Of a DNA stretch of 64,000 bases, positions 35,051 through 47,621 are shown in pieces (the first letter of the stretch is position 1; each line of letters begins with the position of its first letter). The stretch is from positions 16,192,476 through 16,256,475 of the forward strand of contig NC_088298.1 of the NCBI RefSeq assembly GCF_032854445.1, in the 5' to 3' direction. The DNA comes from Liolophura sinensis. Taxonomy: Eukaryota > Mollusca > Polyplacophora > Chitonida > Chitonidae. The notes under the pieces were generated by a model. That model searched no databases, was not told the origin of the DNA, and saw only the letters and a program-made list of their open reading frames with translations. Made by a program: the position numbers and the translations under genes.

Positions 35051-37804
35051 TTATTCTGACCTGAATAAGACCAATGTAGTTCGCCTGTCGCTTCAAACTG
35101 TTCCTAAAGTCTGACGAAAACCCTATTAAAGTCTTTCAGGCTGACAGAAAGAAGTTTGATATAATAAATAACAATGAACCAGTCGAAATTAGGTCAGGTT
35201 GCTACTGCTTGTATGGGAGAAATTGTTATTGTTGCCTTGTATATTGGCACATATCGTTCTTACGAGTTGAGCCAAAAACACAAACCGATGTATGTACGTA
35301 AATATAACACATGTTTGACAGAAAATCCTTTAACCCTTTCCGTTGTAAGCTTGGACACTCTTTGTAAGACGTGAAAAGCATGTAAAGGTAAACCCATTGA
35401 CAAAAGACACTTGAACACAATTCTTTTCTATGGTTTATTTATTTGACAGGTGAGTAACGTTTATTGTATGAACTTATCTAGTATATATACCACGTTGCCC
35501 GGACTATACTACCGTCTTTCCTAAAATTCCTGATTTATACTCGTATTGGGCCTTTAATGGTGTGATTAGACGACGTTAAAAATCACGAAAGCGATTAAAT
35601 TGTAAGTAATCTTTGACTCCAGTTATACAAAGGATTTTGAAGTATGTGTGAGAAATTATATATATGCCACGAAACGAAACTCATGCAGGCATCCTTTACA
35701 CATTAGACGGATTGAAAATATTTCTCGCCTTTAACAGGACAAACCAATCAAGCGCAATCAAGAGAAACTTGATCGCTTTTCTCTTTTGGTCATATTGTCA
35801 AGGCATTGAAAGTCTTTCCAACCAAACCTCGATTGGCATTATTGGGTTGTCTTGACCTGTTTTCTTTACACGATCTGCAGACAATGTGTCCTTTGATTTC
35901 CAGGTTAACTGGTTCTCAGAAAGTCGTTTAACTCGATCATGAATTGTGCAGTCCTTGTGTCTGTTGATGTAAGACCTGAAAATTGCATAAAATGGTAAAC
36001 TAATGACAGAATAAACTTTACGATTAAAAGCCGTTTCTTTTGAATCATATATTTATTTGATAACTGTTTAACTTACTGCATACAACACAGAGCAGAAACA
36101 ATGTCATGATGATTGTGTGACAGTTGACAAATGCTATAAACAGTGTAATACTGGCTCTTGTGAATCTCTCTTTTTTGGGGTTTTTCCTTTCTATAAAACA
36201 CTTTGATCTGTTTCATATGTAGAGGAAAGCTGCTGGGATATATCAACGCCCCTCGCCACATGCCTGACATTATTCCTGATTTAAGGCCGCAACGAAATGA
36301 ATGACACCGCCATTGCTTCAAGGCGACTGAGCTGCACCGATAACAAAATATTAAACACAACTGAGTCAGTGATTTATTTTGTATGAAATTTCACACAGTT
36401 TTACGTACGCACACAAATTTATTGTTATTTATACACATTCTAATTATAACAGAATTAAAAATCTCCATCAATAAGAACACTGATAGATGGTCAAAATGTG
36501 AATGACCTCGCTCGAACCTATGGAAGGGGAAATTCCAACCATCACGACTGGAGTATACAACTACCCTTTGCCAGGTACTCGACAACCCCCATGTCGTAAA
36601 GCCACAGAGTGATCTTCCGAAGCTATTTCCTGAGAAGCGATCTCATTGGCCAGCAGGTAATTGTCTGAATTGGCCGAATCTGTGGAGTCATAATTCTAAC
36701 ACGGAACTTAGTTTGTTATGTCGTCCGCCGAGAGAAGACGCTGATTACAGCGCACCATCAGCCAAAGCATTTCATTGTAAATTGCTTAGCTATCATATTG
36801 CTAGGAATTTAATTCATAATGCTTTTGCATACAATTTCAGGATAAAAAAAACAAGTAGCTAAAAACCTGCAATATACTTTTCCCTTATCTAACCAACACG
36901 AATCGATAAAAATAACGAATTTAATAAGTGTTGGACATCTAATGAGAATTTGAATATTTTAGCAAATAAATTTGCGTTGCATTTAAACATTCCGACATCT
37001 GAGGTGGTAGAAATCACGTGTGAATGCTAAGTATACTTATACTGGAGCATGCAGTTAACATCTTACAGTCGTTCATGTCTTTATCGGAATGTTTACGGTT
37101 TGAAATGGCGACTAATAGAAATGTTACATACTCCTCGAACAGAATCAGACAATAGAACTGATCTAGTTCTCAACGGTCAATTTACTTAGAAACCGTAAGA
37201 TATGTTGTTTGTAGATCGTGCGAGAGAAAATGTTACAGAAACGCAGAAGCGCCGTTTAAGGTGCTTCTGAACGACTTCCGCTCCAAGTTAAGGTCTGCAG
37301 GCACGACATTTTTGGAGGGAAAAATAGAATACCATTTGTAATGTGTATTTCGGACAAGGCGTTTATATTTTCTGTCTTTGAAAACTTTGATGTTTCTAAA
37401 GATTGCATTTGTTTAGATATCTTTGGTGTTTCGCTTCCTGAACATGGCTTAAATTTAATTTATTTCTTTATTTGCTTGTGGTTTTACATATGAGAGAATA
37501 TACTCATTGTAAAACTTAACAAACTTAAAGTGAAGAAGATTGATAGAATAAACTTGATATACACGTTTTTGCAGTAATGTCCAATCGCGTGGATTAAAAT
37601 CGTCAAATAACACACAGGATGTAACAAATGCTGCAAGGCGGGATATGTACAGGCCGTATGCAGGACTCATTGGTGTATTCGTAAGATCAGAAAATCTAGC
37701 CGGCGTTTGGCGGTAGACGGTATGTGATTCAAAGGGTTCAGTAATCACTTTCTTAGACTTTATCTTTCACTTATCTTTTATCCTTTGAAATATAAAAGAA
37801 CTAA

Positions 37805-39885
37805 TTCTACACAATATACACCTCTTTTGATCCCCTTTCACATGACACCAAAGTTAACACCATGTAACTCCAGGGGGCGCTACTATTGAATCGCCCACGC
37901 CTCACACAGGCAATGTCAGAACGCCTAGAACAACCAAACATACCGAATATACAATACTTCGGATTCCCTGTCACATGACACCAAAGTTGATTCGCCGTCG
38001 AATCGTCCACTGGCTCACAGAGGCAATAGTAAATGACCTAGAGCGACCAAACTTACACAATGGATATCACTTCTGATTCTTTTTCACCTGGCGCCAAAGT
38101 TGACGCCATTTGAGTCCACGGGGTGCTACAATTGAATTGCAATCTAATCGCCATCAGTGGGGCCTCCATGGCTCAGTTGGTTAGCGCTTTAGCGCAGCGT
38201 AATGACCTATAGCCTCTCACCAATGGGGTCGCTGTGAGTTCAAATCCACCTCACGTTGGCTTCCTCTCCGGCCGTACGTGGGAAGGTCTTCCAGCAACCG
38301 GGGGATGGTCGTGGGTTTCCCCCAGGCTCTGCCCGGTTTCCACCCACCATAATGCCGGCCGCCGTCGTATGAGTGAAATATTCTTGAGTACGGCGTAAAA
38401 CAACAATCAAATAAATAAATAAATAATCGCCATAGGATGACCTTCTGGCTCACAGAGACAATGGTAAATGATCTAGGGCGACCAAACTTATACAATATAC
38501 AGCACTTCTGATCTTTTTTCACACGATACCAAAATTAACACCACCTGTCCCCAGTGGGCGCTACACTCGAAACGCCTTCTGTCTCACACAGGCATAGTTA
38601 ATGACCTAAAGCAACCACAGTATTCAATACTCCCGATTCTCTTTCACATGACACCAAAGTTGACACAATATTCCTCCAATCAAATCGCCGTCAAATTTCA
38701 GTGGAATCGCTCACATAGGCAATACTAAATGATCTAGAGCAACCAAATGATCTACAACCGTCGAATCGCCTTCTGACTCACACAGGCAATGGTGTAGAGC
38801 AACCGAACTTACACCGTATACATCACTACTGATCCTCTTTCACTTGACACCAAAGTTGACACCATCTGACTCGGGGGGGGGGGGGGTGCTAAAATCGAAT
38901 CGCCGTCCAATCGCCTTCTGGCTCACACAGGCAATATTAAATACTCTAGAGCAACTAAACCTACACAATATACAATACTTCGGATTTTCCATCCCATGAC
39001 AACAAAGATGACACCACCTCACTCCAGTGGTGCTGTGCGGGGGGTTGACTGAGCGACGCTACAATCGAATCGCCGCCCAATCGCCTTCTGGCTCACACAG
39101 GCAATATTAAATGGTCTAGAGCAACCAAATTCACAAAATATGCATTACTTCTGATTCCCTTTCACAAGACATCAAAATTGACACAATCTCACAATCTTGC
39201 TCAAGGGCGCGCTACAGTCGAATCGCCGTCGAACCGCCTTCGGCCTCACACAGGTCTAGAGCATCCACACGTACACAATGTAAATCACTGCTGATCCTCT
39301 TTCACATGACATCAAAGTTGACACCATATGACTCCAGGGGACGGTAAAAGCGCCTACTGGCTCACACAAGCAATAGTAAATGGTATAGAGCAGCCAAGCC
39401 TACACAATACACATTACTCCTGATTGTTTTTCACCTGACACCAAAGATGGCACCATCTGATTCAAGGGGTGCAACAATCAAAACGCCTGCTGGCCCACAA
39501 AGGCAATGCTAAAATGCCTAGAGCAACCACAATTACAGAATGTACAGCACTTCTGATCTTCATTCCTTTGACCCCAAAGTTGACACCATCTGACTCCGGG
39601 GGTGGGGGGGGAGGGGCATACAATCGGATATCCCTCGAATAGCTTACTAGATGGTTTAGGGCACCCAATCTTACACAATATACATTACTTCTATTCTCCA
39701 GATGGCGCTACAATGGAATAACCGTCGAGTCATACAGGTAATAGTGAATGGTCTGGAGCAACCAACTTACGTAACATACACTTCTTGGGATTCTCTTTCA
39801 CACGACACTCACACGACACCGACGTGGACACAGTAGCCCTCGAATCGAGTACTGGTTTACACAGGCAGTACTAAATGATATTACT
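37805..39885. repeat. Satellite, about 150-190-bp degenerate unit, about 11 copies
   Basis: Unit landmarks: ACACCAAAGTTGACACCA, TCTGACTCCAGGGG, GCTACAATCGAATCGCC, TTCTGGCTCACACAGGCAAT, CTAGAGCAACCAAAC and TACACAATATACA..ACTTCTGATT. Present in unit 1 and absent at the matching place in unit 2. Contains G runs at 38873-38886 and 39595-39616, and the SINE-A at 38155. Confidence 0.92.
38145..38433 (+). mobile_element. SINE-A, full-length, 10-bp TSD, inside a satellite unit
   Basis: Body 38155-38423 with A and B boxes, core and (AAAT)n. TAATCGCCAT flanks both ends. The target is one unit of the 37.8-39.9 kb array, so the SINE is younger than that unit. Confidence 0.95.
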
Positions 39886-40639
39886 CTAAATTAATGTTAA
39901 ATCAAGAAAACATATTTCTGAACAAGTTTTTCGTTTAAATCACACTAGACACATGTTTTTGATATTTTTTAAAAGCATAAATGGTATTTATTCTATTGAG
40001 ACAAAATCGGATACCGTACTTGTTGTCATTTACATGTAGAAGTCCATGATTTGGTGTATATAAATATTTCATTTATTCCAAAATAGTTCATGACCCATTA
40101 ACACAACTTCATAAAAAAACGGATGGTCACTATATTCACAAACGATAACATCCATGTCAAAAACTCAAGAATCCATGTCGCTGCTGAGGTTGAATGCTTG
40201 AGCTATAGAGCGGTGTGCTTGAGCTATAGAGCAGTGTGTTGCCCCATCTCTTCCAAACATTAAGAGCAGTTCAACTCTTCTTTTACTGTTTATTAGTTTA
40301 TTAGCCATAATTAACTCTGAAAGAGAGAAAAAAGTTTAAAATCAGTATTAAATCTGAAACACAGAAAAAAATGAAAATCAGGATGGTGCAGGACTTCTGG
40401 GACACCCTGTACATCTCCCACAGCCTTTGCTGTATATGGCATGTTTGAAGCTACGTGTAGCAGACCTTCAGTACACAGTTCTGTGTATGTGAAAGATCGG
40501 GCCTAGTGAAGATTTCTGTATACAACACACGAATATCAACCGTATGAGACGACGGAAATCCACAAAATGAGTTTGGGCATTGTCAGGTAATCAGATATAA
40601 TTATCACATAGAGGAATAGAAAACAACTCTAACGTGGTG

Positions 40640-40800
40640 TGGGCTTCAAAACGGACAGTCGTATGTCAGCCGTCTGTCGTTCCAGATGCACTATACAACA
40701 ACCGTCTACTGTTCCGGGTCAGTTGTGTAACAGCCGACCACCAGTCCGTGTTAGTTGGATAACAGCCATCTACCATTCGTTGTCAATTGTATAACAGGCA
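40640..40800. repeat. 32-bp minisatellite, about 4 units (unit 1 allele)
   Basis: Degenerate copies of CAGCCGTCTACCGTTC, CGGGTCAGTTGTATAA. Same minisatellite as 49.79-50.25 kb. Confidence 0.85.
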
Positions 40801-41504
40801 TTTACATATCTATATAATTTTGCATTTATAATATTAAGCCTGAAAAAAGATGCAAAAGGTTTTCGACTTTTTTTTACAGGCATGCGTATAAAGCTCGTCC
40901 ACCAATGCGATTCAGCACTGGGCTCTTTGGCCAAGTCAGATGTACTTTGGCTCAGTGATATTTCACAATGTAATTTCTAATTGGAAAACCGTTTTTCATA
41001 AAAAATATGAAACACGGCTTAGTAGTCGTAGTTAGCGAGAAAAACAATATGTCATTTTCATGAAGAGGAATTGAAAAGAAAAGGAAAAAACAGGTTCAGC
41101 CATTACGTGTAATTGGCCCGAAATTGGACACCTTGGTGTGATGTCAATGTTCGCGGAAGCAGAAAAGCTGAGCTAATCTCTCTGAGTAGTCAGTTTTGAT
41201 GCTGAAGGGAAGCCAGTGTGAAAGGTAGATAATGTGTTTGAAATTCAACAAATCAACACAAATATGCACAAAAAACAATACGTTTGAAAGCTTGTTTTAC
41301 GCAGGGTAATTATTTAAAAAAAAACTATTGTCTTTGTGACTTCATCAGTAAAAATTAAATTACTTACGATTATCATCATCTAAATTATTCATGCTATGCG
41401 CTTTTTATTAAGGGCCACAGGCAGAAATAATAAAATTACTCATGTGAAGAAAGGAAAAAACAACATACCATAATTTTAAAACGGTTTACTTTTTCATTTA
41501 TTTG

Positions 41505-41897
41505 CTTGTCACTTCACCGTCAACGATAGCACAGTTTGTAGAGCGTGCGCTTCGGGAGTGGTAGATCCAGGGTCAATCCTGGGTCGAGCGGCACCTAAGA
41601 CATTAAAAGAGGGACTATTAACTAACTGGTTGTTGTTCAGCATGAAGGGGGGATATTGCAAGGACTGGTTGACCTGTATCAGTATAATGGCTGAGGCATG
41701 GCGGATTAACTTCCTTCGGTTAGGCGAAGTGAAGCAGCACTAGATACTAGAAGCAGCATTTCCACCGTTGGAAATCCGTCCTGCATATCACATGCACTCT
41801 AAGGATTCCTTCGTCGTCATACGATTGAAAAATCGTTAAGTATGACGTTACACCCCAAGCACTCATTCACTCACTCCTCACTCACTTGTTACTTCAC
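41505..41897 (+). mobile_element. SINE-B, full copy with 13-bp TSD (one mismatch)
   Basis: Begins with the tRNA-like head ATAGCACAGTTTGTAGAGCG and a B box in GATCCAGGGTCAATCCTGG. It ends in CACTCATTCACTCACTC. Flanks are CTTGTCACTTCAC and CTTGTTACTTCAC. The flanking ACTTCACGCC looks like a SINE-A tail, so this may be a SINE inserted in an older SINE. Confidence 0.82.
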
Positions 41898-43434
41898 GCC
41901 AAATTTCTAACATGTGTCACTTGTACGAAGTTTTCCACTTGTGAAGTCCATATATGTTCATCATATTGGTGCAAGAGCACTGGTCTTGAACGAATGTTAA
42001 AATGACCTAGCAGGTAACTGAGCAATGTAGTACACCACGACTCAATGAAGGAAAGACCTTGCCATAAAGATGGCAAGGTCTAACATGTATCACTTGTACA
42101 AAGCTTCGTAAAGATACCCTCCCTTGATGGCAAACTAAATCTACGCATCTTTGCCACTAAAAGCTGTTCTGGCAAGTCGCTTTTAGAAGTGCAATTAAGA
42201 CATCATTCATCCCCCAGCTTGTCTTGTGCGTGTTATTTTAAACCGCCGTCAAATCCCGCGTGGATCAGGCCTATGGAAAGATTACGTTTTCGGTCTCAAT
42301 CTCAAAATAACGTCACTGAATCCGTCAGTTAAGCGCTGAAGAGTACCAAAGTGGAGTCACCCCTGCCAATGTTGCCACATGCCATAGTCCAAAGCGCTGA
42401 CCTTGGTCCTCTATTAATTTCCCATAGGCGACAATGTTGACGTTTAGTCCTGTAACTCAGTCCCAAATATTCCGTGGCAAACTAGCTTTGGTGCTTCCCT
42501 GGTCCAGCCTAGGAAAGCAGCCACATAGACTGAACGTGAAAATCTCGAAATTTTTATGCGAGCACCTGGAAGGGGTGCCTCGCAAGTATAGACAATTTCC
42601 ATCATTTTGATACCAAGCATACACCTGTATACCAAAAATGGCAGGTGGGCAGCCAACAAGACTTTACATCCTAAAATACACAGAATTATCCTCTCGAAAA
42701 TCGGAAGGGCTACTATTGTACTGATTCCTACTACATGATGCCACAGTTTCCGCTACCGCGACAACGGGCAGTAACCAGCCCGTTATTTGTGTGTGAATTG
42801 CAGTAGTATTTTCAGCATAGGGACATCAAATTGAGCATCGAATACAAATAGATAGTTCATAGTATTGTCTTTGACAGTTTCATCAAATGCTTAGTATTTC
42901 TGAGCTGAGTGTCCTAACCTCTGCTATGGTATGTTAGTTATAAAGGGGGAGTTAACTGCAACAAACAATATATGATTACAGATTAACCACGTTGGCCTAA
43001 TTTTCATCGTGATTACTGTGAAGGATTAATGATCATTTAATGTCCTTGTTGTTATCAGCAGACCGTCAGCAAAGCCCTCAAGACAAGGGAACTCTCTGAG
43101 AAGGCAACAGCAAGATCTCTGCACGCTTCTTGATCTCTTCCCTCTGTACTGAACGATCTGCCAATGTACTTTACCACAGAGTCCTGAGGGACACAGCTCG
43201 TATTAGTCAGTATTTCTGTTCATGTTGGTGTGCGTGCTTCTTACTATGCTGATAAGTCACATTAATTTAGTGAACAATTGGTATACATCTGAATGGCCCC
43301 TAGACACGAACTAAAGAGTATATTGCACCTTACCTGCCCTTAAAGCCGAGAAAGCTGATTACCTTTCAAGTCTAGCGGAAAATAGTCTATAAAGGAACTC
43401 GGTGGTCTTGTTGGTCTGCCATACAATCAGGCGC

Positions 43435-43640
43435 CTAGAACATACCTTGCGCCTCTCCAACATCATTGAAAACTGATCACTGTTCCTATTTTCGCACTGT
43501 ATATACTTTCATTGCTCTTTGGTGGTTTATGTTATAAGTCGTGTTTGGGAATTGACCTTGCGATTATTGACCTGGAACGTCCTTAATGGTTGACGGCTGG
43601 TATACGAATGTCTGTTTCGACGCATAGATTCGCCAGGGTT
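43435..43640 (+). repeat. Dispersed repeat DR3, plus orientation, in unit 2
   Basis: CGCCTCTCCAACATCATTGA, TCTTTGGTGGTTTATGTTAT, GGGAATTGACCTTGCGATTA, GGTTGACGGCTGGTATACGA. Absent at the matching place in unit 1 (between m4/m5 and m6). Confidence 0.8.
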
Positions 43641-44439
43641 TCAAGGTTTCAAGAGGTGGTACCAAGAAGCATGCACTTCCTGGTCAACAGCTTTTCATTA
43701 TTATGATTGGAGCTACTTTATTTATCACCTCGTAGGATAGTACATTAGCACTCATTCTGCTATACAGAGAAGAGGCCATGAATAGCACATATCTGTTACC
43801 TATTGGGGAAAATTTCCTGTATATATTTAAGGCTTTGTCGCTGGTCAGCTGACAAAATAATGCTAGGACGACAACGTGGTTTCATATCTACCTAAATCAT
43901 ATCTGTTCGTCAACATCTTGCAAATGTTTGTGCACATTTTTACATCGCTTTCAGACAACGATCTGTTACTTGCAAGGCACCTTGACAAGCAAGACCATTT
44001 ACCGCCCGTATAACCGTTCATAAGCCAATAACAAACATCACAGAGGAGTTCGTTCATCTAAGTGTTTTTTTTTCTGTATTTACATTTTAACATTCTACAT
44101 CTTTTCACTTCACTGCAGACTGGTAACTTGGATGTACTCTCTCTTATATTTGTATATCACTGTTATTTCTGTATCCTTTACTACAAAAGTGTCCACACAT
44201 CATTATGCCATTAAACTACAATATCCATCTTTATAGAATTAAAGTGGATTGATATTCGTTTAAATCTTTCTACAGGTTACATGTAAAAGTCTTTCCTCAT
44301 AGCTAATGATTGCCAACTTGTGTGCAGTCTTTCTTGCATTGTGTTTTGTGTTAACTTTTTGGATTCTGTTTTGTGCCTTGTAATAAATATTGATTATATC
44401 AAGTTAAAATCAACTACGATAACTCCTCTGTCTTTTAAC

Positions 44440-45210
44440 ACGGTCGAATCAATCACGTATGTTCACCCATTTAGCATGATTACATGCTGATGACGTGATT
44501 TGAAAGAAAAAATAACAAACCTCAAGCGTCTTTTATACACGTGTCACGTTGTCTTAGTATGGAGAGACGAGATTAAATGGCTTCAAGAAAGAGAAAAGCG
44601 CTTAACCGTTTCCATGCATGGCTGTAAAAAATATCCAATCCTATTTCAAATTTCTTTAGGCTTGACATTTTAAATTTAAGAGGATATGAAAGAAGATTAG
44701 ACGAGCAGAAAATTGCATAGGCCATTAGTCAAGTTTGGCCTCAGACGTACCAAGGATTTTTTTAAAGAAATTACGGATTCAAGCCGAAACAAAACTTGAG
44801 ATGGTAATCGTTTGAAAATTGGATCAGTTGAGACTGTTTGCTGCCTTAAGGAAGACAAGTCGATCAAGTGCAGTCTGCAATGCTGGGATCTGTAAGAGAC
44901 TTTATGCGTCATGTAAAGAGCACAAGACAGAACAAGAAAAAAGCTAGTGGTTCTTTGTGTTTCAATAAAATCATGTTGTTTTTGAGAATCTAAATTTACC
45001 TACCCCTCAGTGGTATGATGTAAGACATTACATTATTAAAATTAAATTTGAAAATTGGATCCGTTGAGACTGTTTGCTGCCTTAAGGAAGACAGGTCGAT
45101 CAAGTGCAGTTTGCAATTGTGAAATCTATAAGAGACTCTATACATCGTAAAAAGAGCAAAAGAAAAATAGCCGTAAACGTGCAGGAAAATAGTTGTAATT
45201 AAATCCTGTT
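44440..45210 (+). repeat. Block m8, copies 3 and 3'
   Basis: Copy 3 runs to AATAAA 44964-44969. A partial tandem repeat of its second half (TTGGATCCGTTGAGACTGTT, GCTGCCTTAAGGAAGACAG) follows at 45055-45205, and the following TTTTTGAGA..CTAAATTTACC, CCTCAG is also duplicated (44.98 and 45.21 kb). Confidence 0.65.
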
Positions 45211-45527
45211 GTTTTTGAGATGTTGTTTTCTAAATTTACCTACCCCTCAGCAGTATGGTGCACAAATATGAGGCTTTACGTTACGTAAAGGAGAGAAACT
45301 TGATCACTTTGCGTTCTCTTTTGTTTTTTTTCTCTTTACACGAGCTATCGACATTATATTCCAGTTATTTCTGGGTTAATTGTTTAACGAATTATGCAGC
45401 TTATCCGTCTGTCCAAGTTGTAAGCTTAGACACTCCTTGTAAAACAGAGATCCGGGGAAACCCACGACCTGGAACCCGTTATGAACCACTGCCTTTTACG
45501 CTGATCGCTTTTCTCTCTGTTCTTCAC

Positions 45528-45848
45528 CGGCCCGACCAGCACAGTTGGTAGAGCGTCCGCTTCGAGAGCAGTAGACTTAGGGACAACTCTGGTCTACTTT
45601 AAAGAGTGAGTTGCGGCTTCCTCGCTTGGCGTTCAGCATGAAAGGAATAGTGCAGCTACTGGTGGACCCGTATCAGCATAATGGCTCGGGCGGTGCGACT
45701 TACTTGCCTTCGGTAAGGCCCCTCAGTGAAGCAACACTAGATGAACGAGCCGTGGAAATCCGTTTTAGAGGCACATTAAATGCATTCTAAGGACTCCTTC
45801 GTCGTCATATAACTGAAAAATAGGTACGACGTTAAACTCACTCCCTCC
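45528..45848 (+). mobile_element. SINE-B, full copy with degenerate tail
   Basis: Head CAGCACAGTTGGTAGAGCG, middle GGCGTTCAGCATGAAAGG, 3' part CTAAGGACTCCTTCGTCGTC and GGTACGACGTTAAACTCACT. The tail is CTCCCTCCCT in place of (CACT)n. Confidence 0.8.
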
Positions 45849-45872
45849 CTGTTCTGTACATGGTTCAATCCG

Positions 45873-45998
45873 TTTTTGTTATTTGATTTATTTGATTGGT
45901 GTTTTACGCCGTACTCAAGAATATTTCACTTATACGACGGCGGCCAGCATTATGGTGGGAGGAAACCGGGCAGGGCCCGGGGGGACCATTTTTGTTAT
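45873..45998 (-). mobile_element. SINE-A, strongly truncated, 10-bp TSD
   Basis: Only the last ~105 nt of the SINE remain (45883-45988), up to the CCCGGG palindrome. TTTTTGTTAT flanks both sides. It sits directly after a SINE-B copy. Confidence 0.9.
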
Positions 45999-46598
45999 GA
46001 CTGTGTGCCATTCTGTCAGAATATTGTTTAAGCTTATATTGTGGAGTCATTGAAAGTCTTTCCAACCAAATTTCGATTGACATTTGTGTGTTGTCTTGAC
46101 TTGATCTCTTTACACAAGCCATAAGCAACATGCCCAATGATTTCCGGGTTTAATTGGTTTTAAAGACATCGTTTAACAGCATCATGAATTATGCATTACC
46201 CCCATCTGTCGATGTGCTTGGCTGAACAATACCTCTTGGAAGACATGAAAGTTTATAACAAGGTAAACTAATGACGACATAGGGCGATCAAAACAAACCG
46301 TTTCTTTAAGCGGAATTCAGTCAGTGATTTCTTTTGTACGAAATAGCGGAAGATTTAAATACACACACACGAAGTTAGTCATTCATACAAATTCAACGTC
46401 TCATAACAGAATTTCCACCAATCCACCAATCAAAACACCGATATATAGCTAAAATATATACGATAGCGATCTTACTGTTAGAGATAACCTGATAAATACC
46501 GGAGAAAACCACCGCCCATCGGCAGGTACTTGACTATTCACATGATGTAAAGCTGCAGTCTAATCCCAGGAAGGTGTTTTTTAACAGTTTATTGGTCA

Positions 46599-46719
46599 GT
46601 CGTCTGCCGATGCCAAATCTGTGGAGAGTTAAACTAAAAAATATTAAAATTTTTAAATATATATATTCCAGTACAGTGGTTTAGTTTAACTCTCCACAGA
46701 TTTGGCATCGGCAGACGAC
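46599..46719. repeat. Perfect 40-bp inverted repeat (hairpin) with 41-bp spacer
   Basis: Left arm 46599-46638 (starts GTCGTCTGCCGATGCC) is the exact reverse complement of right arm 46680-46719. The right arm abuts the (AT)n tract. The left arm is the native sequence: it aligns with block m11 of unit 1 near 36.69 kb (AATCTGTGGAGT). The right arm is therefore an inverted duplicate. Confidence 0.93.

Positions 46720-46805
<86 letters not shown>
46720..46805. repeat. (AT)n microsatellite, left part
   Basis: About 85 bp of uninterrupted AT dinucleotide directly before the solo LTR. With the right part it formed one tract before LTR insertion. Confidence 0.95.
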
Positions 46806-46809
<4 letters not shown>

Positions 46810-47554
46810 ACGACCCAAACTGTCTGTATTATAAAGAGATGGCTTGTTCGAAATACACTACAGTTTAGCCGCACAAAAAAGTAACCAAAACCAGCAGATT
46901 TTATTTTACAACAATTTATTAGCTTAACAAGAACAGATAATAAGACTTATACAAATACTAAAGTACTTAAGTTTAACAAGACAGGATAGCGGTATCTATA
47001 CAAATACTAAAGTACTTATGGTGTCAAGTCCAAACAGACGCATATATTCCACAATATATATATCACACAGGCATAAATGCTCAGAGGCAAATTCACAAGA
47101 GGGAAAATCCACAGTATAACTGAGTGTATGACGAAATACACACAAAATTCCACAGACAGGGTCCGTGTACTAATAAGCACTGTGTATATAACAGCACAAA
47201 TCAAACATACAAGTTCAGACTGAACACGTGCTCGGTGGAGATAGGATATAACAAAGCCAGAGGCTATAAGGACACCAAAATTCAGCACAAAAGGCCTACT
47301 AAAGTAATACACAGCGAAAGCTTCCAAACTCTCAGTAATTCTCCTTTCTCTCCGTTCTCTGTTCTCCCCCGTCTTATATAGCCTGGTGGAATTGTCCAGA
47401 ATAAGAAAATTCCTGAACACTTGATGTAAACAAACAGGAACCGAACTGAGCGCATTCTGGAATATTCTAAGGTAGAGGCAGACAGCACTCCCTGAACTTA
47501 GCATATGTAAACAGTGGCAAGCTATATTTAGAAACTGACGGCAGTCGCGCACAT

Positions 47555-47558
<4 letters not shown>
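46806..47558 (-). mobile_element. Solo LTR of an LTR retrotransposon, inserted in an (AT)n tract
   Basis: A 753-bp block begins TGTTACGACC and ends CACATAACA (TG...CA ends with TGTTA/TAACA inverted termini). It is bounded directly on both sides by (AT)n. On the minus strand it carries a TATA box (TATATAAG, 47373-47380), a purine-rich stretch just downstream, and an AATAAA (46915-46920) about 110 bp from its end. This is the expected U3-R-U5 order. No gag/pol or second LTR is nearby, so it is a solo LTR left by recombination. The target duplication cannot be resolved because the site is (AT)n. The 206-aa minus-strand frame through it is a chance frame. Confidence 0.72.

Positions 47559-47619
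<61 letters not shown>
47559..47619. repeat. (AT)n microsatellite, right part
   Basis: About 60 bp of AT dinucleotide directly after the solo LTR. Confidence 0.95.
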
Positions 47620-47621
<2 letters not shown>

